Shown here: piece by piece, positions 52,200-60,742 of the stretch | Layout of the letters: each line of letters begins with the position of its first letter | Numbering within the stretch: position 1 is the first letter of the stretch | Assembly: GCA_050693155.1 (NCBI GenBank) | Contig: JBOGWA010000128.1 | Span: 1-64,000 of the forward strand | Source: JBOGWA01 sp050693155 | GTDB taxonomy: Bacteria; Actinomycetota; UBA4738; CALAEC01 | Direction: 5' to 3' | DNA: 64,000 bases | Notes under the pieces: generated by a model | Told to the model about the DNA's origin: nothing | The model's input: the letters and a program-made list of their open reading frames with translations, nothing else | Databases searched by the model: none | Program-made: the position numbers and the translations under genes

Positions 52200-52839
52200 C
52201 TGGAGACCGCTCCATGCGGTCCCACACCTCCTGCGGGATCGGCTCGCCCATCACCGGGCGCTCCCACGGATCGGGCGTGTCGTAGGAAGGAATCTCCGGC
52301 GCGTAATCATCCGGCGGAGGGTCGGGCGCCGGATCGAGCGGCGGGAAGACGTAACAACGGGAGGTCCCGTGCGCCAGCATCCGCTCGTGCTCGTCGTAGA
52401 GGAACGTTTCCGAGAGGCCGATCGAGCGTCCGACGTGGATCAATTGCCCGTGCGCGGAGATCCGACCGCTCCGGACCGTGGCCGGCCGAAGAAACGTCAT
52501 CGAGAGTTCCGCCGTCGTGTACGCGGTCGCAGGCGGAAGGGCCGAATGGACCGCCGTGCCGAGCGGGGCGTCGGCGAGCATGGCGAGGACCCCACCCGGA
52601 ATGACGCCCGCGGGAGATTGGAGCCACGGACTCGCCGGCATCGAAAACGCTGACGTGCCCTCGCCTATCTGGTCGAACCAGATGCCGATGAGATGAGAGA
52701 CCGGCGGTCGCGGTCCGAGGAACTTGAGCCCGGTGCGGAGCTGCTCCAACCCCGTGAGGCCGAAAAGGCGTAGGTCGCCGTATCCGCCCCGCGCCGGCTC
52801 GCTCGTCGCGATGGGCTCCGGGAAGGGCGATGGACTCAT
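52126..52839 (-). CDS. PaaI-family hot-dog thioesterase, upstream member of an overlapping pair
   Basis: The 237-residue protein carries one hot-dog domain (about residues 35-160): SPAGVIPGGVLAMLADAPLGTAV, TAELSMTFLRPATVRSG and ISAHGQLIHVGRSIGLSETFLYD. The C-terminal 70 residues are Pro/Asp-rich and end in sequence read in another frame as the start of the next hot-dog protein. The two may be one tandem thioesterase split by a frameshift or two coupled genes. Start ATG 52839 is uncertain; GTG 52854 is in frame. Confidence 0.75.
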   Translation of the reverse strand: MSPSPFPEPIATSEPARGGYGDLRLFGLTGLEQLRTGLKFLGPRPPVSHLIGIWFDQIGEGTSAFSMPASPWLQSPAGVIPGGVLAMLADAPLGTAVHSALPPATAYTTAELSMTFLRPATVRSGRISAHGQLIHVGRSIGLSETFLYDEHERMLAHGTSRCYVFPPLDPAPDPPPDDYAPEIPSYDTPDPWERPVMGEPIPQEVWDRMERSPDDARMDRRKVAGSPALLPHGISPG

Positions 52840-52891
52840 GCGTGAGGAACCCACTTGGGGCCGACTGTCGGCCGAGCTAGTGAGCCTTCCC

Positions 52892-53551
52892 TCAGCTCAC
52901 GGGTTCGGGGTCGACTGCGGAGAGGAAGCCCCACCAGGCCTCGAGGGCATCCTCGGTGGCGCCAACGGCGGCTTCCGGCTCGTCCTCCGCGAGTTCCTCG
53001 AGCATCGCGCGCTCGGCGCCCGAATGCTCCACATCGAGCCGCTCGTGGACCTCGAAGAACCCCGTGGTCCGGCCATCATCGATCCCGTAGTGCTTCCGCA
53101 GCCCGTCGATCTTCACACGAGAAACGGCCGGCACTTGTGCTTCGTAGGCATGGATCGCGGCGATCCCGGCAGCGACGGGCTCGCGGGCCGAGGTCCTCCG
53201 GTACGTCTCGACCAGCGTTCGCGTGGCCTCGTTTCGCTGCGAAGAGCGGACGTCGTCCCGTCCGACGCCCATCCCTTCGGCGAACTGGAGCCATAGCTCG
53301 GCGTGGTTTTCCTCCCCGTGCTCCTCATCCCACAGGTTCTCCAGCAGATGTTTGCGAACGAGCGGGTTCTCCGATCTCGAATGGATCGCCGAGAGAAACC
53401 GTGGGAATTCCGATTCGAAGGCGTAGTACTGACGGGCGTACTCCTGGATGGCTTCTTTCGGGAGCGTCCCCGCGTCCCACTTCTTGTAGAGCGGATGGGA
53501 AAGCAGATGGCGCTCCTGGATCATGCGATCGATCGTGTCGATGACGGCCAC
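52892..53551 (-). CDS. CADD-like heme-oxygenase-fold di-metal enzyme, predicted self-sacrificing p-aminobenzoate synthase
   Basis: The 219-residue all-helical protein begins at GTG 53551 after AAGGAGGA. Predicted metal ligands are Glu76, His83, His169, Asp173 and His176 (ENLWDEEHGEENH and FFEVHERLDVEH). Compared with the chlamydial protein CADD (E81, H88, H174, D178, H181), each is offset by exactly five residues. Tyr22 and Lys147 fall at CADD Tyr27 and Lys152, the residues reported to be sacrificed to build p-aminobenzoate. TenA and PqqC share the fold but not this residue set. The gene is alone on its strand between thioesterases and a thiolase. Confidence 0.82.
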   Translation of the reverse strand: MAVIDTIDRMIQERHLLSHPLYKKWDAGTLPKEAIQEYARQYYAFESEFPRFLSAIHSRSENPLVRKHLLENLWDEEHGEENHAELWLQFAEGMGVGRDDVRSSQRNEATRTLVETYRRTSAREPVAAGIAAIHAYEAQVPAVSRVKIDGLRKHYGIDDGRTTGFFEVHERLDVEHSGAERAMLEELAEDEPEAAVGATEDALEAWWGFLSAVDPEPVS

Positions 53552-53577
53552 AGCGTCTCCTCCTTGTATGTTGTCCG

Positions 53578-53587
53578 TGGGGCCCCA
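53578..53587. promoter_or_regulatory. TGGGGCCCCA palindrome upstream of the CADD-like gene
   Basis: A perfect 10-bp palindrome lies 27 bases before the GTG start of the CADD-like gene, within its 170-base gap to the divergent thiolase gene. It could be an operator. The same gap contains TAGAAT (53688-53693), a possible -10 box for the thiolase gene on the plus strand, followed by an AAAGGAG ribosome site. Confidence 0.25.
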
Positions 53588-53721
53588 ACAGACTCCCACT
53601 CCGCCCCCCTTCGATCAACCCCTTCCCAACCCGGTGAGCCTGCTTGTCCCCCCCCGGTGGGCCGGCGGCGGGAATCGTGCATCGCCGTAGAATGAGGACC
53701 AGACCGGGAAAGGAGTCGCGC

Positions 53722-54918
53722 GTGGGTGGATCGGTGATTGTTGCGGGGGCGAGGACCCCGATCGGGAAGTTCGGCGGCGGGTTCAAGGACCTGCCCGCGG
53801 TGGACCTGGGCGCAGCCGCGATCAAAGAAGCGCTCACGCGCGCCGGCATTCCGCCCGAACAGGTGGACTACGTCCTGATGGGGCAGGTGATCCAGGCAGG
53901 CGCCGGGCAGATCACCGCGCGGCAGGCAGCGATCAAGGCGGGCATTCCGAAAGAAGTCCCGGCGATCACGATCAACAAGGTTTGCCTCTCGGGCTTGAAC
54001 GCGATCGCGCTCGCCGATCAGCTCATTCGAGCGGGGGAGATTGAGATCGCCGTCGCGGGAGGGATGGAGTCGATGGATCAGGCCCCCTACCTGCTCCCGT
54101 CGGCGCGGTTCGGGGCGAGGATGGGCAACGTCGAGTTGATCGACTCGATGATCTACGACGGACTCTGGTCGACATTTACCGACATGCACATGGGAGAGTC
54201 CTCGGATGACGTCAACTCCGAGCTGGGGATCGGCCGCGAGGAGCAGGATGCCTGGTCGGCGCGGAGCCACCAGCGAGCGAACGAAGCGTGGGAGGCGGGA
54301 CGCATGAGCGAGGAGACCGTCCCGGTCGAGGTCCCACAGCGGAAGGGCGACCCGGTCGTGGTTGATCGCGACGAGGGCATCCGCCCCGACACCACAGCGG
54401 AGTCGCTTGCTTCGTTGAAGCCCGCATTCAAGAAGGACGGAACGATCACCGCCGGCAACGCCTCCCAGATCTCCGACGGCGGCGCGGCCGTCGTCGTGAT
54501 GAGCCGGGAGCGGGCTGAGGGGTTCGGCCTCGAGCCGCTCGTGGAAATCGTCGCCCACGGGATGAGCGCCGAACGCTTCCCGTATCTCCACACGGTTCCT
54601 GCCCTCGCGGTCGAAGCGGCGCTGAAGAAGGCGGGACTCGGGACGAAGGACCTCGGGCTCGTGGAGGTCAACGAGGCGTTCGCAGCCGTCTCGCTCAACG
54701 CGGCTCGGATGCTCGACGTCGACCAGGAGGTCGTAAACGTGAACGGCGGTGCGGTCGCGCTCGGGCACCCGATCGGGATGAGCGGTGCGCGGCTCGTGCT
54801 GACGCTCGCGTACGAGATGCGGCGCCGCGGCGTCGACCATGGGGCAGCCGCCCTGTGTGGGGGCGGAGGCCAGGGCGACGCGCTGATCCTGCGCAGGCCG
54901 GGGGGTTCGGAGGGCTAG
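53722..54918 (+). CDS. Acetyl-CoA C-acetyltransferase (thiolase II)
   Basis: The 398-residue enzyme condenses two acetyl-CoA or cleaves acetoacetyl-CoA. Catalytic residues are intact: Cys88 in NKVCLSGLNA, His in GHPIGMSGARL, and the second Cys in ALCGGGGQGDA, with NEAFAAVS. It contrasts with the two cysteine-less thiolase-fold proteins at 5435-8204. GTG 53722, six bases after AAAGGAG, is the start. It can feed acetoacetyl-CoA to 3-hydroxybutyryl-CoA dehydrogenase and Ccr. Confidence 0.93.
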   Translation: MGGSVIVAGARTPIGKFGGGFKDLPAVDLGAAAIKEALTRAGIPPEQVDYVLMGQVIQAGAGQITARQAAIKAGIPKEVPAITINKVCLSGLNAIALADQLIRAGEIEIAVAGGMESMDQAPYLLPSARFGARMGNVELIDSMIYDGLWSTFTDMHMGESSDDVNSELGIGREEQDAWSARSHQRANEAWEAGRMSEETVPVEVPQRKGDPVVVDRDEGIRPDTTAESLASLKPAFKKDGTITAGNASQISDGGAAVVVMSRERAEGFGLEPLVEIVAHGMSAERFPYLHTVPALAVEAALKKAGLGTKDLGLVEVNEAFAAVSLNAARMLDVDQEVVNVNGGAVALGHPIGMSGARLVLTLAYEMRRRGVDHGAAALCGGGGQGDALILRRPGGSEG

Positions 54919-54920
54919 CT

Positions 54921-56510
54921 GTGACTCTCGCCCGCCCGCTCCGCCGCTTCTTGCCCCTCTTGCTCGCGGTCCTACTCGTCCTCCCGAATCCAGCAGGAGC
55001 GGCGAAGGAACGCGACTGCCTCATCGAGATCGGCGGGGTCCACCTCCAACAAGCGACCATTCGAGACATCCAGAAGGCGCTTGCGACCGGTCGGCTGACG
55101 AGTCGCGCGCTGGTCGAGCGCTATCTGGACCGGATCGCCTTCTTCGATACCTCCGGGGCCTCCCTGAACTCGGTGCGGGAGCTCCATCCCCAGGCGCTTC
55201 AGCAGGCGGCGAAGCTCGATCGCGAACGAGCGGCAGGCAAAGTACGAGGGCCGCTGCACGGCGTCGCCGTCCTCCTCAAGGACAACATCGGGACCGACGA
55301 CGTACCCACGACGGCGGGTTCGATCGCGCTTGAGGACAGCATCCCGGAACGAGACGCGTTTCTCACGGCCCAGCTCCGAGCGGCCGGCGCCATCATCTTG
55401 GGAAAGGCGAACCTGTCGGAATTCGCGAACTGGGTGGACCTGTCGATGCCCTCGGGGTACAGCTCGCTCGGCGGGCAGGTCATCAACCCGTACGTGTTCG
55501 GAGCTACCCCCAGCGGTTCTTCCTCAGGTTCGGGCGTGGCCGCTGCGATGGCCCTGGCGACCGTAACGGTGGGTACCGAGACGTCCGGAAGCATCATCTC
55601 GCCGAGCCAAGCGAACGGCGTCGTCGGCATCAAGCCCACGGTGGGGCTGATCAGCCGGGCGGGAATCATTCCGTTGGCCGCGAGCTTCGACACGCCCGGT
55701 CCCATGACCCGGAACGTCACGGACGCCGCGATTCTCCTCGGCGCCATGACGGGCGTCGACCCACGCGATCCAGCGACGGCCGCGAGCGAGGGTGAGCTTC
55801 CCGCGAATGGGGACTACGCGCGGTCCTTGCGACTCTCCGGCCTGAAGGGCGCGAGGCTCGGCTTCGATCCGGACGACCGGCCGGGGTTCCAGGGCGACAT
55901 CTGGGACCGGGCGATGGACGACCTTCGCGCCGCCGGGGCCGAGATCGTCGAGATCGACGGCCTCGACAGCCTGTCGCTCGTAGGGCTCACGGAGATCGCG
56001 GCGATCCCCAACGAGTTCAAGGCCGGGCTGAACCAGTACCTGGCCGAGGAAGCCGACCCGCCCAGCGGAGTGCAGACCCTCTCCGACATCATTGCCTTCA
56101 ACGAGCAACATCCGGACCGGGTGCGATACGGACAGCGGTTGCTCATCGCTTCTGATGCGACCCCGGGGAACATGACGGTCGGGATTCCGAACCGAGAACT
56201 TGCGATCCAGAGCGCTCGCGCCGCGATCGACGCGACATTCCTTCGGTATGAGCTCGACGCGGTGATCTCGCCGGGCGCGACGTATGTGAACGTGGGTGCG
56301 GCAGCCGGTTATCCCACGATCACCGTTCCTGCCGGGGGCGGATTGACCCCGATCAGTCTCTCCTTCCTTGGCCAGGCGTGGGACGAGCCCGACTTGATTC
56401 GGCTCGGCTATGCGTACGAGCAGACGAGCCTACGTCGGGCGCCGCCGACCGCTCTCAACCCCGGACTCTTTCCGAAAGGATGCAAGCCGCTACGCTCTGC
56501 GCGTGGCTGA
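54921..56510 (+). CDS. Secreted amidase-signature enzyme
   Basis: The 529-residue protein has a signal peptide (MTLARPLRRFLPLLLAVLLVLPNPAGAA) and the amidase signature catalytic triad: Lys in GVAVLLKDNIG, the cis-Ser in PSGSSSGSG and the nucleophile Ser in VGTETSGSII. Secreted amidases of this group cut amides of peptides or amino-acid derivatives; the substrate is open. It starts three bases after the thiolase stop at GTG 54921, so it is probably co-transcribed though functionally unrelated. Confidence 0.88.
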   Translation: MTLARPLRRFLPLLLAVLLVLPNPAGAAKERDCLIEIGGVHLQQATIRDIQKALATGRLTSRALVERYLDRIAFFDTSGASLNSVRELHPQALQQAAKLDRERAAGKVRGPLHGVAVLLKDNIGTDDVPTTAGSIALEDSIPERDAFLTAQLRAAGAIILGKANLSEFANWVDLSMPSGYSSLGGQVINPYVFGATPSGSSSGSGVAAAMALATVTVGTETSGSIISPSQANGVVGIKPTVGLISRAGIIPLAASFDTPGPMTRNVTDAAILLGAMTGVDPRDPATAASEGELPANGDYARSLRLSGLKGARLGFDPDDRPGFQGDIWDRAMDDLRAAGAEIVEIDGLDSLSLVGLTEIAAIPNEFKAGLNQYLAEEADPPSGVQTLSDIIAFNEQHPDRVRYGQRLLIASDATPGNMTVGIPNRELAIQSARAAIDATFLRYELDAVISPGATYVNVGAAAGYPTITVPAGGGLTPISLSFLGQAWDEPDLIRLGYAYEQTSLRRAPPTALNPGLFPKGCKPLRSARG

Positions 56511-56958
56511 GCTGAGCCCGAAGCCCGCGTCCGAGTCACAGGTCACTCTCGCCCAGCAGATGGGCATCACCGACGCAAACCTCGCCGGGAACGTGCACGG
56601 CGGGACGATCATGAAGCTCGTGGACACGGCGGCCGGGCTCGCGGCCTCCAAGCACTGCGGAGGTCTCGCGGTCACGGCCGCGATGGATGAGATGTCCTTC
56701 ATCGAGCCGGTCTTTGTCGGTGACGTGGTGACGGTCAAGGCCACCGTAAACGTCGCCTGGAGCACGTCGATGGAGGTCGGCGTTCGCGTCGAAGCCGAGA
56801 ACGTTCGAAGCGGCCGGCACACGCACACCTCGAGCGCGTACCTTAGGCCGGCTCTTCGACCTTCTCGGCGAGCTCGATCGTGCAGGAAGCCTGCCCGCGC
56901 TTCTCGAGATACCGCTGGTGATATTCCTCGGCGGAGTAGAAGGTGTCGGCCGGCGTGA
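56503..56958 (+). CDS. Hot-dog acyl-CoA thioesterase with a run-on C-terminus
   Basis: The first 110 residues match the acyl-CoA hydrolase (BFIT/Acot7-like) hot-dog domain: [20 protein letters not shown] with catalytic Asp, [20 protein letters not shown] and [13 protein letters not shown]. Soon after TSSAYL the sequence turns into an Arg/Pro-rich tail that reads antisense across msrA for 116 bases. That suggests loss of the original stop or a frameshift. GTG 56503 overlaps the amidase stop by eight bases. Confidence 0.8.
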   Translation: MAELSPKPASESQVTLAQQMGITDANLAGNVHGGTIMKLVDTAAGLAASKHCGGLAVTAAMDEMSFIEPVFVGDVVTVKATVNVAWSTSMEVGVRVEAENVRSGRHTHTSSAYLRPALRPSRRARSCRKPARASRDTAGDIPRRSRRCRPA

Positions 56959-57340
56959 TCTCGGTCACGATCGGCTTCCGGAAGTTCTTCTGCTGTTCCT
57001 TCTTTGACGCCTCCGCGAGCTCTCGCTGGGCATCGTCGTGGTGGAAGATGGCCGTCCGGTACTGCGTCCCCACGTCCGGGCCCTGGCGATTCATCTGTGT
57101 CGGATCGTGGCTCCCCCAGAAGACGTCCAGCAGGCCCTGATAGGAGACTCGGGCTGGGTCGTACTCGACCAGGACGGCCTCCGCGTGCCCGGTTCGATCG
57201 GTGCACACGTCCTCGTAGGTTGGGTTGTCCGTCTGCCCGCCCGTATATCCGACGGTCGTATTCATCACCCCCGGGAGCATCCGGAAGTCGGCCTCCACCT
57301 GCCAGAAGCAGCCGGCCGCAAACGTCGCTTTTTCCGTCAC
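56843..57340 (-). CDS. msrA: Peptide-methionine (S)-S-oxide reductase
   Basis: The 165-residue enzyme has the catalytic motif GCFW with Cys11, [29 protein letters not shown] and [22 protein letters not shown]. It repairs oxidised methionine with thioredoxin. A C-terminal Cys in QASCTIEL could act as resolving residue. The end overlaps the convergent thioesterase gene by 116 bases. Confidence 0.95.
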   Translation of the reverse strand: MTEKATFAAGCFWQVEADFRMLPGVMNTTVGYTGGQTDNPTYEDVCTDRTGHAEAVLVEYDPARVSYQGLLDVFWGSHDPTQMNRQGPDVGTQYRTAIFHHDDAQRELAEASKKEQQKNFRKPIVTEITPADTFYSAEEYHQRYLEKRGQASCTIELAEKVEEPA

Positions 57341-57426
57341 GGAATCTCCTCGCGGTTCAGGCTCAGCCTATCGCTCTGATTCAGGAAACGCTCGCACAAC
57401 GATCGTTGTTCCCGGAGGGTGGAGCC

Positions 57427-59373
57427 TCAGGCCGTCGCGGCCCTGATCTTCTCGAGGGCGCTTGGGTTCTCGAGACTCGAAAGGTCACCCGGGTCTTCCC
57501 CGAGGACAGCGGCTCGGATCGCGCGGCGGAGGATCTTCGCCGAGCGCGTCTTCGGGAGATCGTCGACGAAAACGATTCGCGAGGGCGTGAAAGCCTTCCC
57601 CAGCCTCTCTGCGACGAGTCCCTTCAGTTCCTTCTCGAGCGTGTCGTCGATCTCTGCGCCCGGCTTCGTGATGACGAAGCACCACACCGCCTCGCCCTTG
57701 ACCTCGTGGGGCACGCCGACGGCCGCGGACTCCGCGACGAACGGATGGTCCACGAGCGCCGATTCCACCTCTGCCGGGCCCAGGCGCTTGCCGGCGATGT
57801 TCATCGTGTCGTCGGAACGGCCGTGGAGGAACCAGGCGCCGTCCTCATCGACGCTCGCCCAGTCGCCGTGGACCCAGACGTCGGGCCACCGGGACCAGTA
57901 GGTCTCGAGATACCGTTCCGGATCGCCCCAAACGCCCCGAGTCATGCCCGGCCAGGGCTTCGTGCACACGAGCTCGCCCACCTCGCCTGGGGCTACAGGT
58001 TTTCCATCCGGCCCCCAGACCTCGATCGCCATCCCGAGCGAAGGCCCGCCGAGGGAGGAGTTCTTGATCGGTGCGATCGGGAGCGGCGAGAGGAAGCAGG
58101 CGCCGACCTCGGTCCCTCCCGAGATGTTGATGATCGGGCACCGGGCGCCGCCGATTCTCTCGAAGAACCATTGGTACGGTTCCGGGTTCCAGGGCTCGCC
58201 GGTGGAGCCGAGAACCCGAAGAGATGACAGGTCGTGCGCGTCCACCCATTCCTCACCTGCGGGGATGAGCGCCCGGATGAGCGTGGGGGAAACCCCCAGG
58301 TGGGTGATCCGGCGCCGTTCGATCATGTCCCAGAGGCGGTCGGGATCGGGGTGGTTCGGAGCGCCCTCGTACAAGAAGACCGTCGCACCCAGGGCGCCCG
58401 CTCCGACGATCTCCCACGGGCCCATGATCCACCCGAGGTCGCTCACCCAGAAGAGGGTCTCGCCCTGGTGAAGATCGATCTGATAGGCGACCTCTTCGGC
58501 GATCTTCACCGTGAACCCGCCGTGGACGTGCACCGAACCTTTCGGGAGGCCGGTCGTCCCGCTCGTGTACGCGATCAGGAGCGGGTGCTCGCTGTCGAGC
58601 GAGCGAGTCTCGAAGCGCTCATCGGGCGCCTCATCGAGAAGCGTCTCCCAGCGAACGTCCCGGGTTTCGTCCCACGGCAGGTCGTCGCGATGCAGCCGTG
58701 ACCAGGTGACGACGTGTTCGAGGGTCGGCGCGGCGCGCGCGGCCTCGTCGGCCGTCTCTTTCATCGGAACCGTTCCGCCTCTTCGGAGGAACCCGTCGGC
58801 CGTGATCAGGACCTTCGCGCTCGCGTCGACCAAGCGCGTGGCCACGGCGTCGGCAGCGAACCCCGAGAAGATCGGCAGGTAGATCGCTCCCAGCTTGGCA
58901 CAGGCGAGCGTTGCGCCCACGGTCTCCGGGGCCATAGGCATGAAGATGCCGATGGTGTCGCCCTCCTGGACGCCGAGTGAGCGAAGGCCGTGCGCCAGCC
59001 GGTCGGCCATGGCGCGCAACTCCCGGTATGTAACGGTGCGGGAGGCGCCGTCCTCTCCCTCCCAAAGGATCGCCGTCGCGTCGGGGGTTCGCTCGGCCCA
59101 CCGATCGACGCAGATATGGGCGAGGTTCGTCCGCCCGCCTACGAACCATCTCGCCCAGGGGATTCCGTCGGAGGTGTCGAGCACCCGCTCGTAGGGGGCG
59201 AGGAAGGCGAGATCGAGGTCCTTGACGACGGCGTCCCAGAACCACTCGAGGTCATCTTGGGATCGGCGCACGAGCTCCTCGTACGAGTCGATCTCGTGTG
59301 CGCGCATGAACCGGGTGACGTTCGCCCGCTCCACGTACTCCTTCGTCGGCTTCCAGATCGGAGGCTGAGGCAT
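57427..59373 (-). CDS. Acetyl/propionyl-type acyl-CoA synthetase (AMP-forming)
   Basis: The 648-residue ligase has IAYTSGTTGLPKGSVHVHGG (ATP loop), LFWVSDLGWIMGP, NISGGTEVG, HGDWASVDEDGAWFLHGRSDD and PKTRSAKILRR with the acetylation-controlled lysine. Length and the tail motif fit the acetyl-CoA synthetase family; substrate could be acetate, propionate or a short branched acid. ATG 59373 (MPQPPIWKP) is preferred over a frame 105 bases longer. It is divergent from the LCP gene across 25 bases. Confidence 0.9.
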   Translation of the reverse strand: MPQPPIWKPTKEYVERANVTRFMRAHEIDSYEELVRRSQDDLEWFWDAVVKDLDLAFLAPYERVLDTSDGIPWARWFVGGRTNLAHICVDRWAERTPDATAILWEGEDGASRTVTYRELRAMADRLAHGLRSLGVQEGDTIGIFMPMAPETVGATLACAKLGAIYLPIFSGFAADAVATRLVDASAKVLITADGFLRRGGTVPMKETADEAARAAPTLEHVVTWSRLHRDDLPWDETRDVRWETLLDEAPDERFETRSLDSEHPLLIAYTSGTTGLPKGSVHVHGGFTVKIAEEVAYQIDLHQGETLFWVSDLGWIMGPWEIVGAGALGATVFLYEGAPNHPDPDRLWDMIERRRITHLGVSPTLIRALIPAGEEWVDAHDLSSLRVLGSTGEPWNPEPYQWFFERIGGARCPIINISGGTEVGACFLSPLPIAPIKNSSLGGPSLGMAIEVWGPDGKPVAPGEVGELVCTKPWPGMTRGVWGDPERYLETYWSRWPDVWVHGDWASVDEDGAWFLHGRSDDTMNIAGKRLGPAEVESALVDHPFVAESAAVGVPHEVKGEAVWCFVITKPGAEIDDTLEKELKGLVAERLGKAFTPSRIVFVDDLPKTRSAKILRRAIRAAVLGEDPGDLSSLENPSALEKIRAATA

Positions 59374-59385
59374 CGTGAGTCCGGG

Positions 59386-59391
59386 TACCCT
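59386..59391 (+). promoter_or_regulatory. Candidate -10 box TACCCT, leaderless start of the LCP gene
   Basis: TACCCT ends seven bases before ATG 59399, so transcription would begin at the start codon. There is no Shine-Dalgarno sequence in this short divergent gap. The -35 region (GGCTGA) is a poor match. Confidence 0.4.
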
Positions 59392-59398
59392 TTGCCTG

Positions 59399-60742
59399 AT
59401 GTCTGAGCGTAAGCGTACGACCGCGGCCGGCCCGAGCACCACGGCGCCGGGACCTCTCGGGCGGTGGGATCGAATCATGCTCGTGATCGCCGGCTACCTG
59501 ACGGCCGCACTCTCCCTCGGCGCCGCGGGCGCGATCGGCTTGCTGAAGTTCACCGAGTCCCAGCTCAACCGAGTCGAAGTTTCGGCGCTTTCAAGAGAGT
59601 TCAGCGGCCCGGTGAACGTTCTCTTGCTCGGAAGCGACACGCGGGAAGGCCTCACGGAGGAGGAGCAGCAGCGGAAAGGTAGTCCTGAAGAGGTATCGGG
59701 CGTGCGTTCCGACACGATCATCCTCATCAACTTCGACCCTCGCAGGAACCGAGCCGTGATGGTCCACTTCCCTCGTGATCTCCGCGTGGAGATCCCCGGG
59801 CACGGGGAGGACAAGATCAACGCGGCGCTCAATCTCGGCGGTCCGGATCTGGTCGTGGAGGCGATCCGGAAGTTCACCGGCCTGCCCATCCACCACTACC
59901 TGGAAGTGAACTTCAACGGTTTCCGGGCCCTCGTCGAAGCGATCGGCGGCGTCGATATGTGTGTCGACCGACCGCTGTTCGACGAGCTCGCGGAGCTCAA
60001 CATCCCGCAAGCCGGCTGCTACACGTTCGACGGCGACACAGCACTCGCGTTCGTTCGAGCCCGAAACGTCGAGGGAGACCTGATCCCCGACTTCAATCGG
60101 ATCGCGAGGCAACAGCAGTTCATCCGGGCTCTGCTGAACGAATTCCTCCGGCCGGGGGCGCTGGTTCGCCTTCCTTCGCTCCTCGGCCTTGCGGCGCGAA
60201 ACCTCACCACCGACACCGAGCTTGCGGCGACGGACCTGCTCTTCCTCGCGGCGAAGCTCCGCGGGCTCGCCGAGGCCGACCCCACCGGGGCATCGAATAT
60301 CGATCTTCGCGTCGTCCCGGGCCTGCCGCAGACCATCGACGAGATCTCCTACGTGATCGCCGTCCAACCGGAAACCGAGCGGCTCTTCAAGGCCCTGCGG
60401 AACGGGACGGCCCTGGGCAACCTCGGCACGGTTCAGGCGGGAACCCCGACGTCTCCTGCGCTCATCGGGATCCAGGTGTTGGAGGCTGGAGCCGGTGACG
60501 AACAGACCGGGCTCGTCGTCGATCTGCTCCGCCGAGCGGGATTCCTGGTGCTCGGCACGGCGCCGGCGCCGCCCGAGGAGACCGCAAGCGTGATCATCTA
60601 CCGGCGGGGGGCCCGGGACCTTGCAGACACCGTCGCCGGCTTCTTCCCGGAGCTGCCGCTTCGTGAGGGGAGCACGGCCATCCTCCGGGGAGCCGACGTC
60701 GCGATCGTCGTCGCCGATGACTTCCGGGGGTTCGAAGGATGA
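59399..60742 (+). CDS. LytR-CpsA-Psr family cell-wall glycopolymer ligase
   Basis: The 447-residue protein has a basic cytoplasmic N-terminus, one membrane segment (IMLVIAGYLTAALSLGAAGAIGLL), an LCP domain (VLLLGSDTR, RSDTIILINFDPRRNRAVMVHFPRDLRV, KINAAL, FVRARNVEGDLIPDFNRIARQQQFI) and a LytR C-terminal domain (from about residue 345). It would transfer a lipid-linked glycopolymer to peptidoglycan. Its start overlaps no gene; its end overlaps rmlA, which makes a rhamnose-containing polymer a plausible substrate. Confidence 0.92.
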   Translation: MSERKRTTAAGPSTTAPGPLGRWDRIMLVIAGYLTAALSLGAAGAIGLLKFTESQLNRVEVSALSREFSGPVNVLLLGSDTREGLTEEEQQRKGSPEEVSGVRSDTIILINFDPRRNRAVMVHFPRDLRVEIPGHGEDKINAALNLGGPDLVVEAIRKFTGLPIHHYLEVNFNGFRALVEAIGGVDMCVDRPLFDELAELNIPQAGCYTFDGDTALAFVRARNVEGDLIPDFNRIARQQQFIRALLNEFLRPGALVRLPSLLGLAARNLTTDTELAATDLLFLAAKLRGLAEADPTGASNIDLRVVPGLPQTIDEISYVIAVQPETERLFKALRNGTALGNLGTVQAGTPTSPALIGIQVLEAGAGDEQTGLVVDLLRRAGFLVLGTAPAPPEETASVIIYRRGARDLADTVAGFFPELPLREGSTAILRGADVAIVVADDFRGFEG

